Positions 55,501 through 63,966 of a stretch of 64,000 nucleotides of DNA are shown here, piece by piece. The stretch is taken from the NCBI RefSeq assembly GCF_029891735.1, contig NZ_JANQDH010000041.1, forward strand, positions 1-64,000, read 5' to 3'. This stretch comes from Chrysosporum bergii ANA360D. GTDB taxonomy: Bacteria; Cyanobacteriota; Cyanobacteriia; Cyanobacteriales; Nostocaceae. A program made the translations under genes and the position numbers. Numbering within the stretch: the stretch's first letter is position 1; the number at the start of each line of letters is the position of its first letter. Under the pieces are notes generated by a model, which did no database searches, was not told the DNA's origin, and saw nothing but the letters and a program-made list of their open reading frames with translations.

Positions 55501-57199
55501 TTTGTTGCCAATGGGGAAGAAATCTCCCAGATATCGCAACACTCCCATCTTCGGTGTTTTTCTCTGACAAGCTAGAAGCTTGTGTTACGGTAACACAATC
55601 ATCTTGATTGTTGGATTGAGACAAGCTAGAAGCTTGTGTTACAGGGAGGGCATTCTGTAGATAAGCAATTAAAGACTCATCTACCATATAATTAACAATT
55701 TCTCTAGGAGTATAAAAAGACCCGGTTTGTTTCCTAGCTGTGGTTTCCGTTTCTGGGTTATATTCTGCCAATAAATTCTCAAATACTTTACCTAACAATT
55801 CCGGGTCTAACGCTATTTCTTCCTCAATGGGAGTATTTTCATCAATAGTAAATTTATAACGATTAAATATATTAATTAATCCCTGGACCTTATACTTTTT
55901 ATTTCTAGTTCCATAGGTTTGGTTTAAATCAACATCTTTTATTTCTCCAAAAAAGAGAACATTAGGAACATTTAAAACATTATCTTCTCTATCGGAAAAA
56001 CCATCAATTCTAATTTTTGTTTTCTCTTTTGCTTTTTGATTATGTTCAAAATCACCATCTTTATCTCTATCTAAACATTCAAATAATCCCCCGTTTAAAA
56101 AAGGGATATTACTACATAACCTTAAAAAATCATCAGCATTAGTAAAATAATCTTGGTAACGATAAACATTAGCTATCCCATAATGTGCATCTCTCCCACT
56201 CTTTTGTTGAGTTTTGCCCCTAAACCTGCGGTTGTCAGGCTTTTCATCCGTGTTCATTTCTGTATTTAGAGTAGCAAAAAACAGATTTTGTAACACAGCT
56301 TTATAATAATTACTTTCCTCTGGTGATACAGATTTCAGTAAATTTCTTAGCTGGTTTTCATCAAATAAAGCATCAGAAACTAACCCCTTTTCTTTTAAAA
56401 ACCAAACAAAAATAAACCGCGTAATTAATCTAATCACACTAGTAGCATTACGGATAGACACATCCGCTTCTCCCCCATCAGGAAATGTGACGGTTTGAGT
56501 AGCCCAAAAATACCAATTAGATACTTCCTGAAAAAATTTATTATTCAGTTCCGAGGTATTGAGAACTTTTTGCCAAGCTGTATGTAGTTGGTCAAAATTC
56601 TCGACATCTGAGAGACATGGTAAAGCTAAATCTGCTAAGATTTCAATATGCGCCCGATGGGGAGAGTTAATATTAATATCCTTAATTAAGGTAATCTTTT
56701 CTAAAACATCTTTATCCCTATCTAACTTGTTAGGACGACGATTAATTATTGATAAAGTAACATAATGCCCATACCGAAATAACACCATCACGGGAATATC
56801 AGACTGACGGTTAATTTCACGGGTAATTTTTGCCAAATCACTACGAGAATAAGCAGGTTTTTGTAACGTTAAACCCAGAAATATATAAGATTTTAAATAA
56901 CCTGTGTCAAAAGAAGGCTGAAATAATCTTCCCTGTCCATTTTGGGTAATTTCTTCTTCTGTCACCTGAACTAAACAATTAACCGACTCCCACTCCTCTA
57001 ACAACCCCTTATCTTCCCGAAAATGCTCCCATGCAAATACTTCTAGCACCTCATCAAGGGTTTGGTTATCTAACAATACTTCCCGTGAAGTTGAGTAACC
57101 CAAAGTTTCCAGCAGATGCTTAATACCATCAGAGGGGGAAACCTGACTAAATTCTTTTAATGCTTGTTCAATAGCACATTTAAGGGTTTGTTGTATCAT
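52502..57199 (-). CDS. Eco57I-type DNA methyltransferase interrupted in frame by a RAYT domain and REP repeats
   Basis: A single 1565-codon frame. Methyltransferase parts: N-terminal specificity/helical region (1-490), GSFYTPREIVNYM near 493, SAM motif I DIACGSGAFPMGIL near 802, catalytic NPPY at 1048-1051, and a target-recognition region to the end. It should make N6-methyladenine and protect host DNA, with the helicase/PLD protein (its start overlaps that gene by 20 bases) as the restriction arm. Three foreign inserts are in frame: about 519-768, a RAYT transposase domain (His665-x-His667, Tyr709) bracketed by REP-derived peptides such as VAQASSLSQSNNQDDCVT; 1146-1233, six copies of VTQASSVSPKQNIEK; and about 1507-1514, DTQDACVT. 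Without them the length (about 1225) fits the family. Insert one separates the YTPRE helix from motif I, so activity may be altered unless the loop tolerates it. Confidence 0.88.
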   Translation of the reverse strand: MIQQTLKCAIEQALKEFSQVSPSDGIKHLLETLGYSTSREVLLDNQTLDEVLEVFAWEHFREDKGLLEEWESVNCLVQVTEEEITQNGQGRLFQPSFDTGYLKSYIFLGLTLQKPAYSRSDLAKITREINRQSDIPVMVLFRYGHYVTLSIINRRPNKLDRDKDVLEKITLIKDININSPHRAHIEILADLALPCLSDVENFDQLHTAWQKVLNTSELNNKFFQEVSNWYFWATQTVTFPDGGEADVSIRNATSVIRLITRFIFVWFLKEKGLVSDALFDENQLRNLLKSVSPEESNYYKAVLQNLFFATLNTEMNTDEKPDNRRFRGKTQQKSGRDAHYGIANVYRYQDYFTNADDFLRLCSNIPFLNGGLFECLDRDKDGDFEHNQKAKEKTKIRIDGFSDREDNVLNVPNVLFFGEIKDVDLNQTYGTRNKKYKVQGLINIFNRYKFTIDENTPIEEEIALDPELLGKVFENLLAEYNPETETTARKQTGSFYTPREIVNYMVDESLIAYLQNALPVTQASSLSQSNNQDDCVTVTQASSLSEKNTEDGSVAISGRFLPHWQQNGATYFVTFRLADSLPQVKLQFLEQEKEDWQKKHPEPLSETEQAEYHRLFSQRVDQWLDAGMGECHLKDPQLAKIVADTLAYFDGDRYHLGEWVIMPNHVHVIVTPLGNHKLSEITHSWKSFTANQINKYLNRRGQLWQKESYDQIVRSPQHLERVQTYIANHPPNVAQASSLSQSNNQDDCVTVAQASSLSQSNNQDDCVTRFTHLLSYGDDCHQFNDDEVNRLINAIDHLKIVDIACGSGAFPMGILQKLVFILGKLDPNNSKWKQQQKEKAIAPVLRDIQVAKQISYEDAREEAIQKLQERLAEIEDEFENNEMDYPRKLFLIENCIFGVDIQPIAVQIAKLRFFISLIVDQRVNNNQANRGILPLPNLETKFVAANSLIGLETQLSLRSPEVIRKEEELKQVRKQYFQARTPKTKKKCREKDNILRTEISQLLKSTGLETATADTLARWNPYDLNTCADFFDPSWMFGVDAFDICIGNPPYVRQEKIKELKPILKQQYSCFTGVADLYVYFFEQGIKLLNKKGILTYITSNKYFRSGYGEKLREFLVRKTQLKQLIDFGDAPVFTAIAYPSIIITVTQASSVSPKQNIEKVTHASSVSPKQNIEKVTQASSVSPKQNIEKVTQASSVSPKQNIEKVTQASSVSPKQNIEKVTHASSVSPKQNIDTKIKVLNWQIGKPFDNFIEVLNTDSFYIEQKALKSQGWQLEDNTVLQLLEKLRKTGTPLGEYVNGRFYRGVLTGFNEAFIVDRETRDRLINEHPSSEEVLKPFLRGRDVKRWVVNNPDLWLLFIPWHFPLHEDSTIVGVSVKAEEEFRKQYPAILNHLSQYKEQLLSRNKAETGIRYEWYALQRCAATYYKEFEETKIVWGNLATEPQFTFAEPNYYINAPANLIVSDSLYLLAVLNSPVTQYLVSQSAATRQGGFLEYKPMYISPLSIPKPTDTQDACVTRIVEKILEIKRQNPKADTTKLEREIDEIVYKLYGLTEKEIRIIEESVKQK
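52661..52677. repeat. REP-like palindrome in methyltransferase 3' region
   Basis: ACACGCATCCTGCGTGT, a perfect 7-bp stem with a TCC loop, preceded by the GTAAC common to the whole family. It is in frame and encodes T-Q-D-A-C-V. The same stem-loop design as 25416-25432. Confidence 0.85.
53501..53764. repeat. 45-bp REP-derived tandem repeat, six units
   Basis: Units start at 53501, 53546, 53591, 53636, 53681 and 53726; the last is cut at TTAC. Each contains GTGACACGCTAGAAGC then G/C TGTGTTAC. Units one and five keep GAAGCGTGT, giving a perfect ACACGCT/AGCGTGT hairpin; the other four have GAAGCCTGT with one mismatch. Period 45 keeps the reading frame and gives 15-residue repeats. A seventh, diverged unit is at 51722-51765. 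Confidence 0.97.
54897..55004. repeat. 54-bp REP pair flanking RAYT (methyltransferase motif I side)
   Basis: Two identical 54-bp units, 54897-54950 and 54951-55004. Each has two palindromes: CAATCATCTTGATTG and ACAAGCTAGAAGCTTGT (7-bp stem, AGA loop). They are in frame (18 residues each) and abut the RAYT domain at its C-terminal end. Confidence 0.97.
55004..55537 (-). mobile_element. REP-associated tyrosine transposase (RAYT/TnpA-REP) domain
   Basis: About 177 residues inside the methyltransferase frame. Hallmarks of the IS200-like Y1 transposase family, RAYT branch: GRFLPHWQQNGATYFVTFRL at the start, HLGEWVIMPNHVHVIVTPLG with the H-x-H metal motif (55199-55207), the RAYT-specific SEITHSWKSFTANQINKYL, and the catalytic tyrosine in WQKESYDQIVRS (55073-55075). 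The usual tail with K-A-G-L and W-P-W-S-S is absent: the domain stops at YIANHPPN and runs into REP peptide. No start codon in this frame is evident at its beginning, so it may only be made as part of the fusion. It is the likely nuclease for the flanking REP palindromes. Confidence 0.9.
55566..55643. repeat. REP units flanking RAYT (N-terminal side)
   Basis: One complete 54-bp unit (55590-55643) almost identical to those at 54897-55004, preceded by a half unit with the ACAAGCTAGAAGCTTGT palindrome (55567-55583). All are in the same orientation and in frame with the methyltransferase. Confidence 0.95.
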
Positions 57200-60100
57200 C
57201 TTGAATAATTAACCAGGTTATCAATTCAAAGTCTGTGGTTTTCGTCACTTGTTGCTGCTTGGGAGGAATAATACCCCCTTTCCCTGAATTAAAAAGATTT
57301 TTAGTCACACGGTTAGTAAATGTATGGGTGATAGAATGAACTGCTTTATCCAGTAGTTCCGTTTCTTTACTCATACTAGATCCATTACTGGTTCCCTGGT
57401 TAAATAACTGACACAAATCTTTATATGGCTGGGTTTTCCCCGCACACAAGAGACGGTATATCTCTAAAATTTGTTTAGGTTGGGTAAACGTATAGCGAAC
57501 ATTGCCATCATCCCTGACATAGACCAAAAAATAAGGTTGTAAGGGGTTAACTTGTTCATTTCCTGATATGTTCCCCATCTGTTGCAGACAGAAAATAATC
57601 CCAGGTTTGATAACCTCATACTCCTTCTGGGTAGGCCTAGGGACAATTCCATATAATCCTAACGGGCTATTTTCTAACATTTGCCTGTTCTTTTGCAAGT
57701 AATTTAACAAATCTATACGAAAATCATCTAAGCTAAATTCTGTTAAAGAAATGGTGTCATTAAAATCTTCAATGTCTAATACTTCGTCTTTTAAACGTAA
57801 TAACTGTTGGTCTCGATAACTCGTTTCTTCAGTGAGTAAGTCTTGTAGTTCATCTACATTTAAAAGATTATCTTTGCACGTAGCTGTAATATCAACTAAA
57901 GCCATTCTCGCCTCTACTCGATTTCTGAGATTAATATATCTATTTAAGTCTTCTGTTGGCCAAAAATTAACTAATTGCACTGTATGATTTAAACTACCAA
58001 TTCTATCAATACGTCCAAATCTTTGAATAATTCTCACAGGATTCCAATGAATGTCATAATTAACTAAATAATCACAATCCTGTAAGTTTTGTCCTTCAGA
58101 AATACAGTCAGTGGCAATTAATATATCAATTTCTCCCTCTTGGGGCATTGATTTTATCTTATCTCGTTGTTTGGCAAGAGGTGAAAAGTTAGTGAGAATT
58201 TCTTCAAACCCGGAACTACCAAAACTTGTTTTATTCTTCCCATTACCCCCAGTTACTAAAGCTATATTGATATTTAATTCTGTTATTAACCACGATTCTA
58301 AAGCATCATATAAATATGTAGCTGTATCCGCAAAAGCTGTAAAAATGATGACTTTTTTATTTTCCTTACCTTGTTTATTTAGGGTGGGATTAGTAACTTT
58401 TTTCTTAATAAATCCTTTTAATTTTGCCAACTTGGCATCCCTACCAACATTTACATCTTTGGCTTGAATAGATAACTTATGCAGTTGTTTTCTATCCCTA
58501 GCTAAATCAACTAACCATGTATTAGTATCTAAATGTTTTAATTGATATTTAAGTTCTTTACCTACTTCATCGGCTGCTTTTGATTCTTCATCATCATCAT
58601 TTATATCCGCCATATCACAAGCTTCTAGTTTGTCTATTTCTAACTGATTATTCACCCAAGATGAGTCGGTTACTAATCCTTGAAAGGATTTAATTTTTGA
58701 CTCTAAATCTTTAATTTTCTTAATGGTTTTCTCCAGGGTGATTTTAAACGAATAAACCGAACTTTCTAAACGTTTAAGAAAATTAACTTTCATCATGCCA
58801 ATTAAGTAATTTTCTCGATTACTTTGAGTAAAGTTATTTTGGATAACTTTCCCTTCATACAAATCTTGGTATTCTTCTAGAACATACTTGGAGGGATTAA
58901 ACAAAGATAATTGATACTCAGAAATTTGCTCATTAATATCATCATAATCTAAGAAGTTATCCTCTAAATCAATATGAGAAAATAAAGAAATAGGTTTCAG
59001 CCTCTCTGGGAAGCCTCCTAATTGTGTAATTGCTTCTTGATAATACTTTTGAATATGTTTACGAGAACGAGCAATAGTTAACCCATCTAATAATGTAAAA
59101 AAGCTAGAATTTAATTTTTCCAATAACTCATTACTATCACGTTGCTTTTTCCTTGACCAGAGTGTAAATTCTTTTTCAGCAGTGGTTAAAGTTTGTTTTA
59201 TACTGTCAATCCCCAATGTCTGACTAAAGGCATTATCTTTATCTTCAACAATAAAATTAATCTGATTCCTTAAATCTTTTAAGTCTGTATTCACAGGGGT
59301 TGCTGATAGTAATAATACTTTAGTAGGAATCCCTTTTTTAATTACATCTTCCATTAGACGTTCATAGCGACTTTTTTTAATCACATTTCCATCTTCATCT
59401 CGTTTCCCTTTAGTATTATTGCGAAAGTTATGAGATTCATCAATCACTACTAAATCATAATTACCCCAATTTAAGTTTTCTAAATTAATATCCCCTGAAT
59501 ATCCGGTATCTCTACTCAAATCTGTATGACACAAGACTGTATAGTTAAATCTATCTTCCAATAAAATATTTAATTCACTATTATTAGCAGCATGGTAAAT
59601 TGTCCAATTACTTCTTAATTTTGTAGGACATAATACTAACACTTTATAATTCAATAACTCAAAATATTTAATGATGGCTAAAGCTTCAAAGGTTTTTCCT
59701 AACCCCACACTATCAGCAATAATACAGCCATTATATTCCATAATTTTATTAATCGCACCTTTGACCCCATCTTTCTGAAAATCAAATAATAAGTTCCAAA
59801 TCTTGGTATCAGTTAAGTGACGTTGTTTAGTCAGTAACTCACTGGCTACTTGTTGCTCTAAGAATCCTTTAAATAAATGAAACAGTGTTTTATAATAAAT
59901 AAATTCAGGGGCATTATCCTGATAAAGTTGATTGAGATACGTAATTACTTCACTCTTGACATCTTGTACCAGACTTTGATTATTCCATAACTCTACAAAC
60001 CATAACCGTAAATCTTCCCTGTCCCTTTCACCATCAACAATTAAATTTAACTCAATATTACTATTGACCTTAGTTAACCCTAATCCCTTTAAGGTAAAAT

Positions 60101-60533
60101 TCGAGCTACCTAAAATGGCAGTTTTCACCCCATTATTATTAATGTGGTACATCTTACCATGCAGTAAGTTAATTTGTTTAACAGAGCGAATATTGACCTT
60201 TTTTTGGATCCATTCTTGGCATTCCCTAGCTAATTTACTCTGTTTGAGGCGATTGCTTAATTGAATACCAGTATCTTCAATTTTAAAAGCTTTTTGGTCA
60301 GTATTACTACCGAGGGATTGAATAAACCGAGGTTCTCCAAACAGGAAATCTAAGTTATCAATAGACCATAATTCCTGTTTTAAAGCTTCAAAGGCATAAA
60401 TCGTAAAATAAGCAGAGACGATAGATAATTTAGAGCCTAGTTTAATCTTATCTTTAAGAAAATTGCCAACTGTACCCCGGTTACGGTTGTCTCGAATACC
60501 AGATTGAAACACAAAAAGCTGATGCTCTGACAT
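57180..60533 (-). CDS. PLD-nuclease/SNF2-type helicase (restriction arm)
   Basis: 1117 residues. N-terminal phospholipase-D-like nuclease domain with HGKMYH (His125, Lys127) and GSSN (142-145), one HKD-type motif so dimerisation is expected. Then a helicase: Walker A DSVGLGKT (274-281), DESH box (365-368), LLLSATPVNTD, and a C-terminal lobe with ILIATDCISEGQNLQ and QRFGRIDRIG (motifs V and VI). It should translocate along DNA and cut it, directed by methylation status set by the adjoining methyltransferase, whose start overlaps its end by 20 bases. This helicase/PLD plus Eco57I-like methylase combination is a known kind of phage-restriction pair, related to DISARM's DrmD/DrmMI parts, but no DrmA, DrmB or BREX genes are here. 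Confidence 0.88.
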   Translation of the reverse strand: MSEHQLFVFQSGIRDNRNRGTVGNFLKDKIKLGSKLSIVSAYFTIYAFEALKQELWSIDNLDFLFGEPRFIQSLGSNTDQKAFKIEDTGIQLSNRLKQSKLARECQEWIQKKVNIRSVKQINLLHGKMYHINNNGVKTAILGSSNFTLKGLGLTKVNSNIELNLIVDGERDREDLRLWFVELWNNQSLVQDVKSEVITYLNQLYQDNAPEFIYYKTLFHLFKGFLEQQVASELLTKQRHLTDTKIWNLLFDFQKDGVKGAINKIMEYNGCIIADSVGLGKTFEALAIIKYFELLNYKVLVLCPTKLRSNWTIYHAANNSELNILLEDRFNYTVLCHTDLSRDTGYSGDINLENLNWGNYDLVVIDESHNFRNNTKGKRDEDGNVIKKSRYERLMEDVIKKGIPTKVLLLSATPVNTDLKDLRNQINFIVEDKDNAFSQTLGIDSIKQTLTTAEKEFTLWSRKKQRDSNELLEKLNSSFFTLLDGLTIARSRKHIQKYYQEAITQLGGFPERLKPISLFSHIDLEDNFLDYDDINEQISEYQLSLFNPSKYVLEEYQDLYEGKVIQNNFTQSNRENYLIGMMKVNFLKRLESSVYSFKITLEKTIKKIKDLESKIKSFQGLVTDSSWVNNQLEIDKLEACDMADINDDDEESKAADEVGKELKYQLKHLDTNTWLVDLARDRKQLHKLSIQAKDVNVGRDAKLAKLKGFIKKKVTNPTLNKQGKENKKVIIFTAFADTATYLYDALESWLITELNINIALVTGGNGKNKTSFGSSGFEEILTNFSPLAKQRDKIKSMPQEGEIDILIATDCISEGQNLQDCDYLVNYDIHWNPVRIIQRFGRIDRIGSLNHTVQLVNFWPTEDLNRYINLRNRVEARMALVDITATCKDNLLNVDELQDLLTEETSYRDQQLLRLKDEVLDIEDFNDTISLTEFSLDDFRIDLLNYLQKNRQMLENSPLGLYGIVPRPTQKEYEVIKPGIIFCLQQMGNISGNEQVNPLQPYFLVYVRDDGNVRYTFTQPKQILEIYRLLCAGKTQPYKDLCQLFNQGTSNGSSMSKETELLDKAVHSITHTFTNRVTKNLFNSGKGGIIPPKQQQVTKTTDFELITWLIIQDDTTNP

Positions 60534-60639
60534 AGTGGTTGAGAAAAAATTGCTTTTCCCTTAGTGTTCCCACATTCAACCTTTAAGTTTGAATTGTTAA
60601 CTTTTCGTTAAGTAATTATAAATTTCCCCGCCCATTTAC

Positions 60640-62157
60640 TCACCCCCGCGTATAGCGATGTTTCACCCCCACCGGGAAATATTCAGCATCGCCCATTTGG
60701 GTTAACATCACTCGTGGCATTTGATATTCTGAAGAAACATAGTTAGCAAACTCACTGTTAAGGCGCAATAATTGGGAAAGAATCGAAGATGCTATGGCTT
60801 GTCGTTGATCTTCACTACCTTCTACTCCCGGTGCTAACTCAACAACCACAGATAAAAATCGGTTGTGATCAACATCTTCCAGCACTTGTAACACAAATTT
60901 CCCCGTTACCCATTCAGTAATTCCAGCTTGTTCTAATCCCACTGAGATATTTTCTGGATAAATATTTGCACCAAAATAGGAAACCGCAAAGTTAGAACGA
61001 CCAAAAACATAAACAAAAGGTAAGGGGTGAATACCTCTAACTAACTGCTGAGTCTGAGAAGACAGATTTTCCACAGGATCAAATCCCCACTCAGCCAAAA
61101 ATTTAAGCATATCATCGTAACTAATTATCCCACCATGATCCATGATGTTATAACGGATCAACGGGATACCATTATTTCCAGAAAATAGCAACCTCCCATC
61201 CTCAACTTCAAACCAGCGACTAGTGGGATCATATTGCACCAATGTAGGTAAACGAGATTCACCAAATAAAGCCTTAGCTGCATCTGGATGTTCAGCCAAG
61301 AAACGACGAATACAAATACTCAAAGGTGTTTCATTACCCAACACACCAGCATCCGCAGTACCATAGAGTGATGCAAAGTCATAGCAAGGACTTTCTGTCC
61401 CTAATCTCTCACCTACCAAACTGCGCCATTCCTCACTAAACACCTCCCCTGCCATAACTAACTTAATACAATATTGTTCCCACTCCACACCACGGGCAAT
61501 ACCAGTGTCAATCACATCTTTAAGAAAAGGCGGATATCCCAACAAAACTATTTGCTCAAAAGCAGCACCTATTTCCTGGATAATACGCAAAATTTCTTCT
61601 TTATTATTACCAGGGGTAATTACAGTCACAAGATACCCCTTACTAGCAAGATAGCGACAGCAACTAGTAGTGAACATTCCACCCACCCAAGTGCCTAACG
61701 AGAAACAAATTACAGCTAGAGTACGTCTAACATCAGCATAAAAACTATCATAAAATATCTGTTCAAATCTTGTGGCAATTTGCAATTCATCAGTAAAAAA
61801 ACGAGGCCAAAATGTAGGTTTACCCGTAGAACCAGAAGAAGCAGCTATCATATCACAGCTTTCTAACCTCCCATGGCGGCACAATTCAGCCAAAGGATAA
61901 CGGGATATATAATTTTCTTTGTTAATTATGGGTAGTTTCTGAAAGTCGTCAATTGTTTGGATATCCGCGGGTTCAATTGCTTGTTCTGCCAAAAACGCCT
62001 TGTAAGCAGGTACCTGATTAGCTACTTCCTGAAATAAATTTAAAGCTATTGATTGGCTGGAAACATGGAGATGTTTTTGCAGTTGTGTTTCTAAGGCAAT
62101 AGATACAAAGTCTTCAAATGCCTTAATAACCTGCTTTCTTTGTGATTTATCATTCAT
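60640..62157 (-). CDS. Phenylacetate-CoA-ligase-like adenylate-forming enzyme
   Basis: 505 residues from ATG 62157 (MNDKSQRK); a GTG at 62172 would add five. The adenylation signature is IAASSGSTGKPTFWPRF (near residue 105). Other PaaK-family motifs: Y-G-T-A-D near residue 270 and the hinge region VFGRSNFAVSYFGANIYPE near 405. Enzymes of this COG1541 branch activate carboxylates as acyl-AMP and transfer them to CoA or a carrier. The substrate is not evident, and no biosynthetic partners are near. It is complete. Confidence 0.8.
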   Translation of the reverse strand: MNDKSQRKQVIKAFEDFVSIALETQLQKHLHVSSQSIALNLFQEVANQVPAYKAFLAEQAIEPADIQTIDDFQKLPIINKENYISRYPLAELCRHGRLESCDMIAASSGSTGKPTFWPRFFTDELQIATRFEQIFYDSFYADVRRTLAVICFSLGTWVGGMFTTSCCRYLASKGYLVTVITPGNNKEEILRIIQEIGAAFEQIVLLGYPPFLKDVIDTGIARGVEWEQYCIKLVMAGEVFSEEWRSLVGERLGTESPCYDFASLYGTADAGVLGNETPLSICIRRFLAEHPDAAKALFGESRLPTLVQYDPTSRWFEVEDGRLLFSGNNGIPLIRYNIMDHGGIISYDDMLKFLAEWGFDPVENLSSQTQQLVRGIHPLPFVYVFGRSNFAVSYFGANIYPENISVGLEQAGITEWVTGKFVLQVLEDVDHNRFLSVVVELAPGVEGSEDQRQAIASSILSQLLRLNSEFANYVSSEYQMPRVMLTQMGDAEYFPVGVKHRYTRG

Positions 62158-62271
62158 AATGTTTACAGTCACCCATTAGCAGTATTTGAGACAGTTCCCC
62201 TGATTATAACCCCAACTGCAACTGTATTAGTTGTAGTAAATTAATAAAACCTTAGTTAATCCTTCAGTATT

Positions 62272-63966
62272 ATGCCGGTCTATTGCAGTAAACAACACGG
62301 AAACAACGGTAGTAACCGTTTTTGTGTCCACTGTGGTGAGCCATTACCTCTGACCTTTGGGCAGGTTGTAGATCATCGTTATCGCATCATTCGTCAATTA
62401 GGTCAAGGTGGTTTTGGCCGCACTTATTTAGCAGAAGATAATCAATCCCACCAAAAGTGTGTACTCAAAGAATTCGCCCCCCTGGTGGAAACACAGCAAG
62501 ACTTACAAAAAGCTGAGGAATTATTTCAGCGAGAGTCCACCATTCTCAAAAGACTCCAACATCCTCAAATTCCAGGTTGTCACGCTTCCCTACAAGTGCA
62601 GATAGGAAGTAAAAACTTTTTCTTTTTAGTCCAAGACTATATAGATGGTACTAATTATTACCAGTTATTAGTAGAACGCCAAAGACAAGGTAAAACTTTT
62701 AGCGAAGAAGAAATACTTAATACACTAAAACAGATTTTACCTGTATTGTCCTACATCCACTCACGGGATGTACTTCACCGTGATATTTCACCTGATAACT
62801 TGATTTTACGTCAGTCTGATAACTTGCCCATGCTCATTGACTTTGGTAGTGTGAAGCAATTACCAGCCGCTCAAGGTTTTTGGTTTACTCAGTTGGCTGT
62901 GAATAACACTGTCTTAGGTAAACAAGGCTATGCACCACCGGAACAATTACGGCAGGGTAAAGTATTTTTTAATAGCGATTTATATTCTTTAGGAGTTACC
63001 GCTTTAGTTTTACTCACAGGTAAAGAACCCCAGAAACTATATAACAGCTATCAAGGGATTTGGTACTGGGGAAAAGAAATTAAAGTCAGTAGGGCATTAG
63101 AAGCAGTGTTAAAAAAAATGCTTGCTTATCAGCCATGCGATCGCTATCAAAGCGCTGAACAAGTACTACAAGATTTACCATCCACCATCACCACCACACC
63201 AGCTAACACATACCTTACCAAGCTCAAAACAATGGTAGTTGCTCCTGGGCGACAACAGGCTTACACTCTTATGAGTAAAATTCACAGTCAAGCACAATTA
63301 ATTAATCAAAATCTTACCATCCCAATTTGGATACGCCCTTTTGTAGTCAGTCTTGGCGGTACAACTTTAGTAATTTTAACCAGTGCTGGTACTTGGGCGG
63401 TGGTAAATTCAATTATTCGTAGCGTCAGTTCCATCTCAGTACCCACAATTACCCTTCCGGAAATTCCCAGTTTACCCAATCCCATGGCCAGGCCAGTTAG
63501 TGACAGAGATTCTCATAACATCACCGAAATTGTCAGCCGTCGCCAAAAGCTAGAAATACCAGAAAGATTTTTCATCCAGTTTGTGGATAATTTATTTTAT
63601 ACTCAAAACCCAGAATTAAATGGGCGCAGTCTCAGTTCCAGCCCAGAAGACGCAGCATTAAGGAATGAATGGATTAAGATAGCTGGAGATTTACTAAATC
63701 AAATAGAACGGGCTAATCTCAGCACCCCATCTCGTCGCCAATTAGGTAGCTATGGCCCACAACATGACAAAGTGTGGAGAACACAAGCGAGAGCAGGAGC
63801 ATGGGGAGACTACACAATTAACCAACTCAACCAAGATACTAACAAAAAATTTGATCAGTTGTTTCCAGGACAGCGACGCGGGAAACTCAATCAGCAAACT
63901 TTCGGTCAACTTTGGTATGCGATCGCCGCCGATCAAGTTAGTCAAGTAAAAATCACACAAATGTAA
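62272..63966 (+). CDS. Hanks-type Ser/Thr protein kinase with zinc ribbon
   Basis: 564 residues. The first 25 hold a zinc-ribbon (YCSKQ then RFCVHCGEPLP). Kinase domain about 40-300: glycine loop LGQGGFGRTYLA, lysine in CVLKEF, catalytic loop LHRDISPDNLIL (HRD with S replacing K before P), metal-binding DFGSVKQ, APPEQ. A hydrophobic segment follows near residues 363-388, so the chain crosses the membrane once, leaving a C-terminal 160-residue sensor part outside. That part ends in a helical segment containing NQDTNKKFDQLFPGQRRGKL. The S-P-D-N loop is usual in cyanobacterial kinases with N-terminal zinc ribbons. It is divergent from the ligase gene. Confidence 0.88.
   Translation: MPVYCSKQHGNNGSNRFCVHCGEPLPLTFGQVVDHRYRIIRQLGQGGFGRTYLAEDNQSHQKCVLKEFAPLVETQQDLQKAEELFQRESTILKRLQHPQIPGCHASLQVQIGSKNFFFLVQDYIDGTNYYQLLVERQRQGKTFSEEEILNTLKQILPVLSYIHSRDVLHRDISPDNLILRQSDNLPMLIDFGSVKQLPAAQGFWFTQLAVNNTVLGKQGYAPPEQLRQGKVFFNSDLYSLGVTALVLLTGKEPQKLYNSYQGIWYWGKEIKVSRALEAVLKKMLAYQPCDRYQSAEQVLQDLPSTITTTPANTYLTKLKTMVVAPGRQQAYTLMSKIHSQAQLINQNLTIPIWIRPFVVSLGGTTLVILTSAGTWAVVNSIIRSVSSISVPTITLPEIPSLPNPMARPVSDRDSHNITEIVSRRQKLEIPERFFIQFVDNLFYTQNPELNGRSLSSSPEDAALRNEWIKIAGDLLNQIERANLSTPSRRQLGSYGPQHDKVWRTQARAGAWGDYTINQLNQDTNKKFDQLFPGQRRGKLNQQTFGQLWYAIAADQVSQVKITQM

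Noticed and set aside
52502-60533. Complete BREX or DISARM system
   Set aside because: Core genes (brxC/pglZ, drmA/drmB) are absent on both sides; only methylase and helicase/PLD parts are present.
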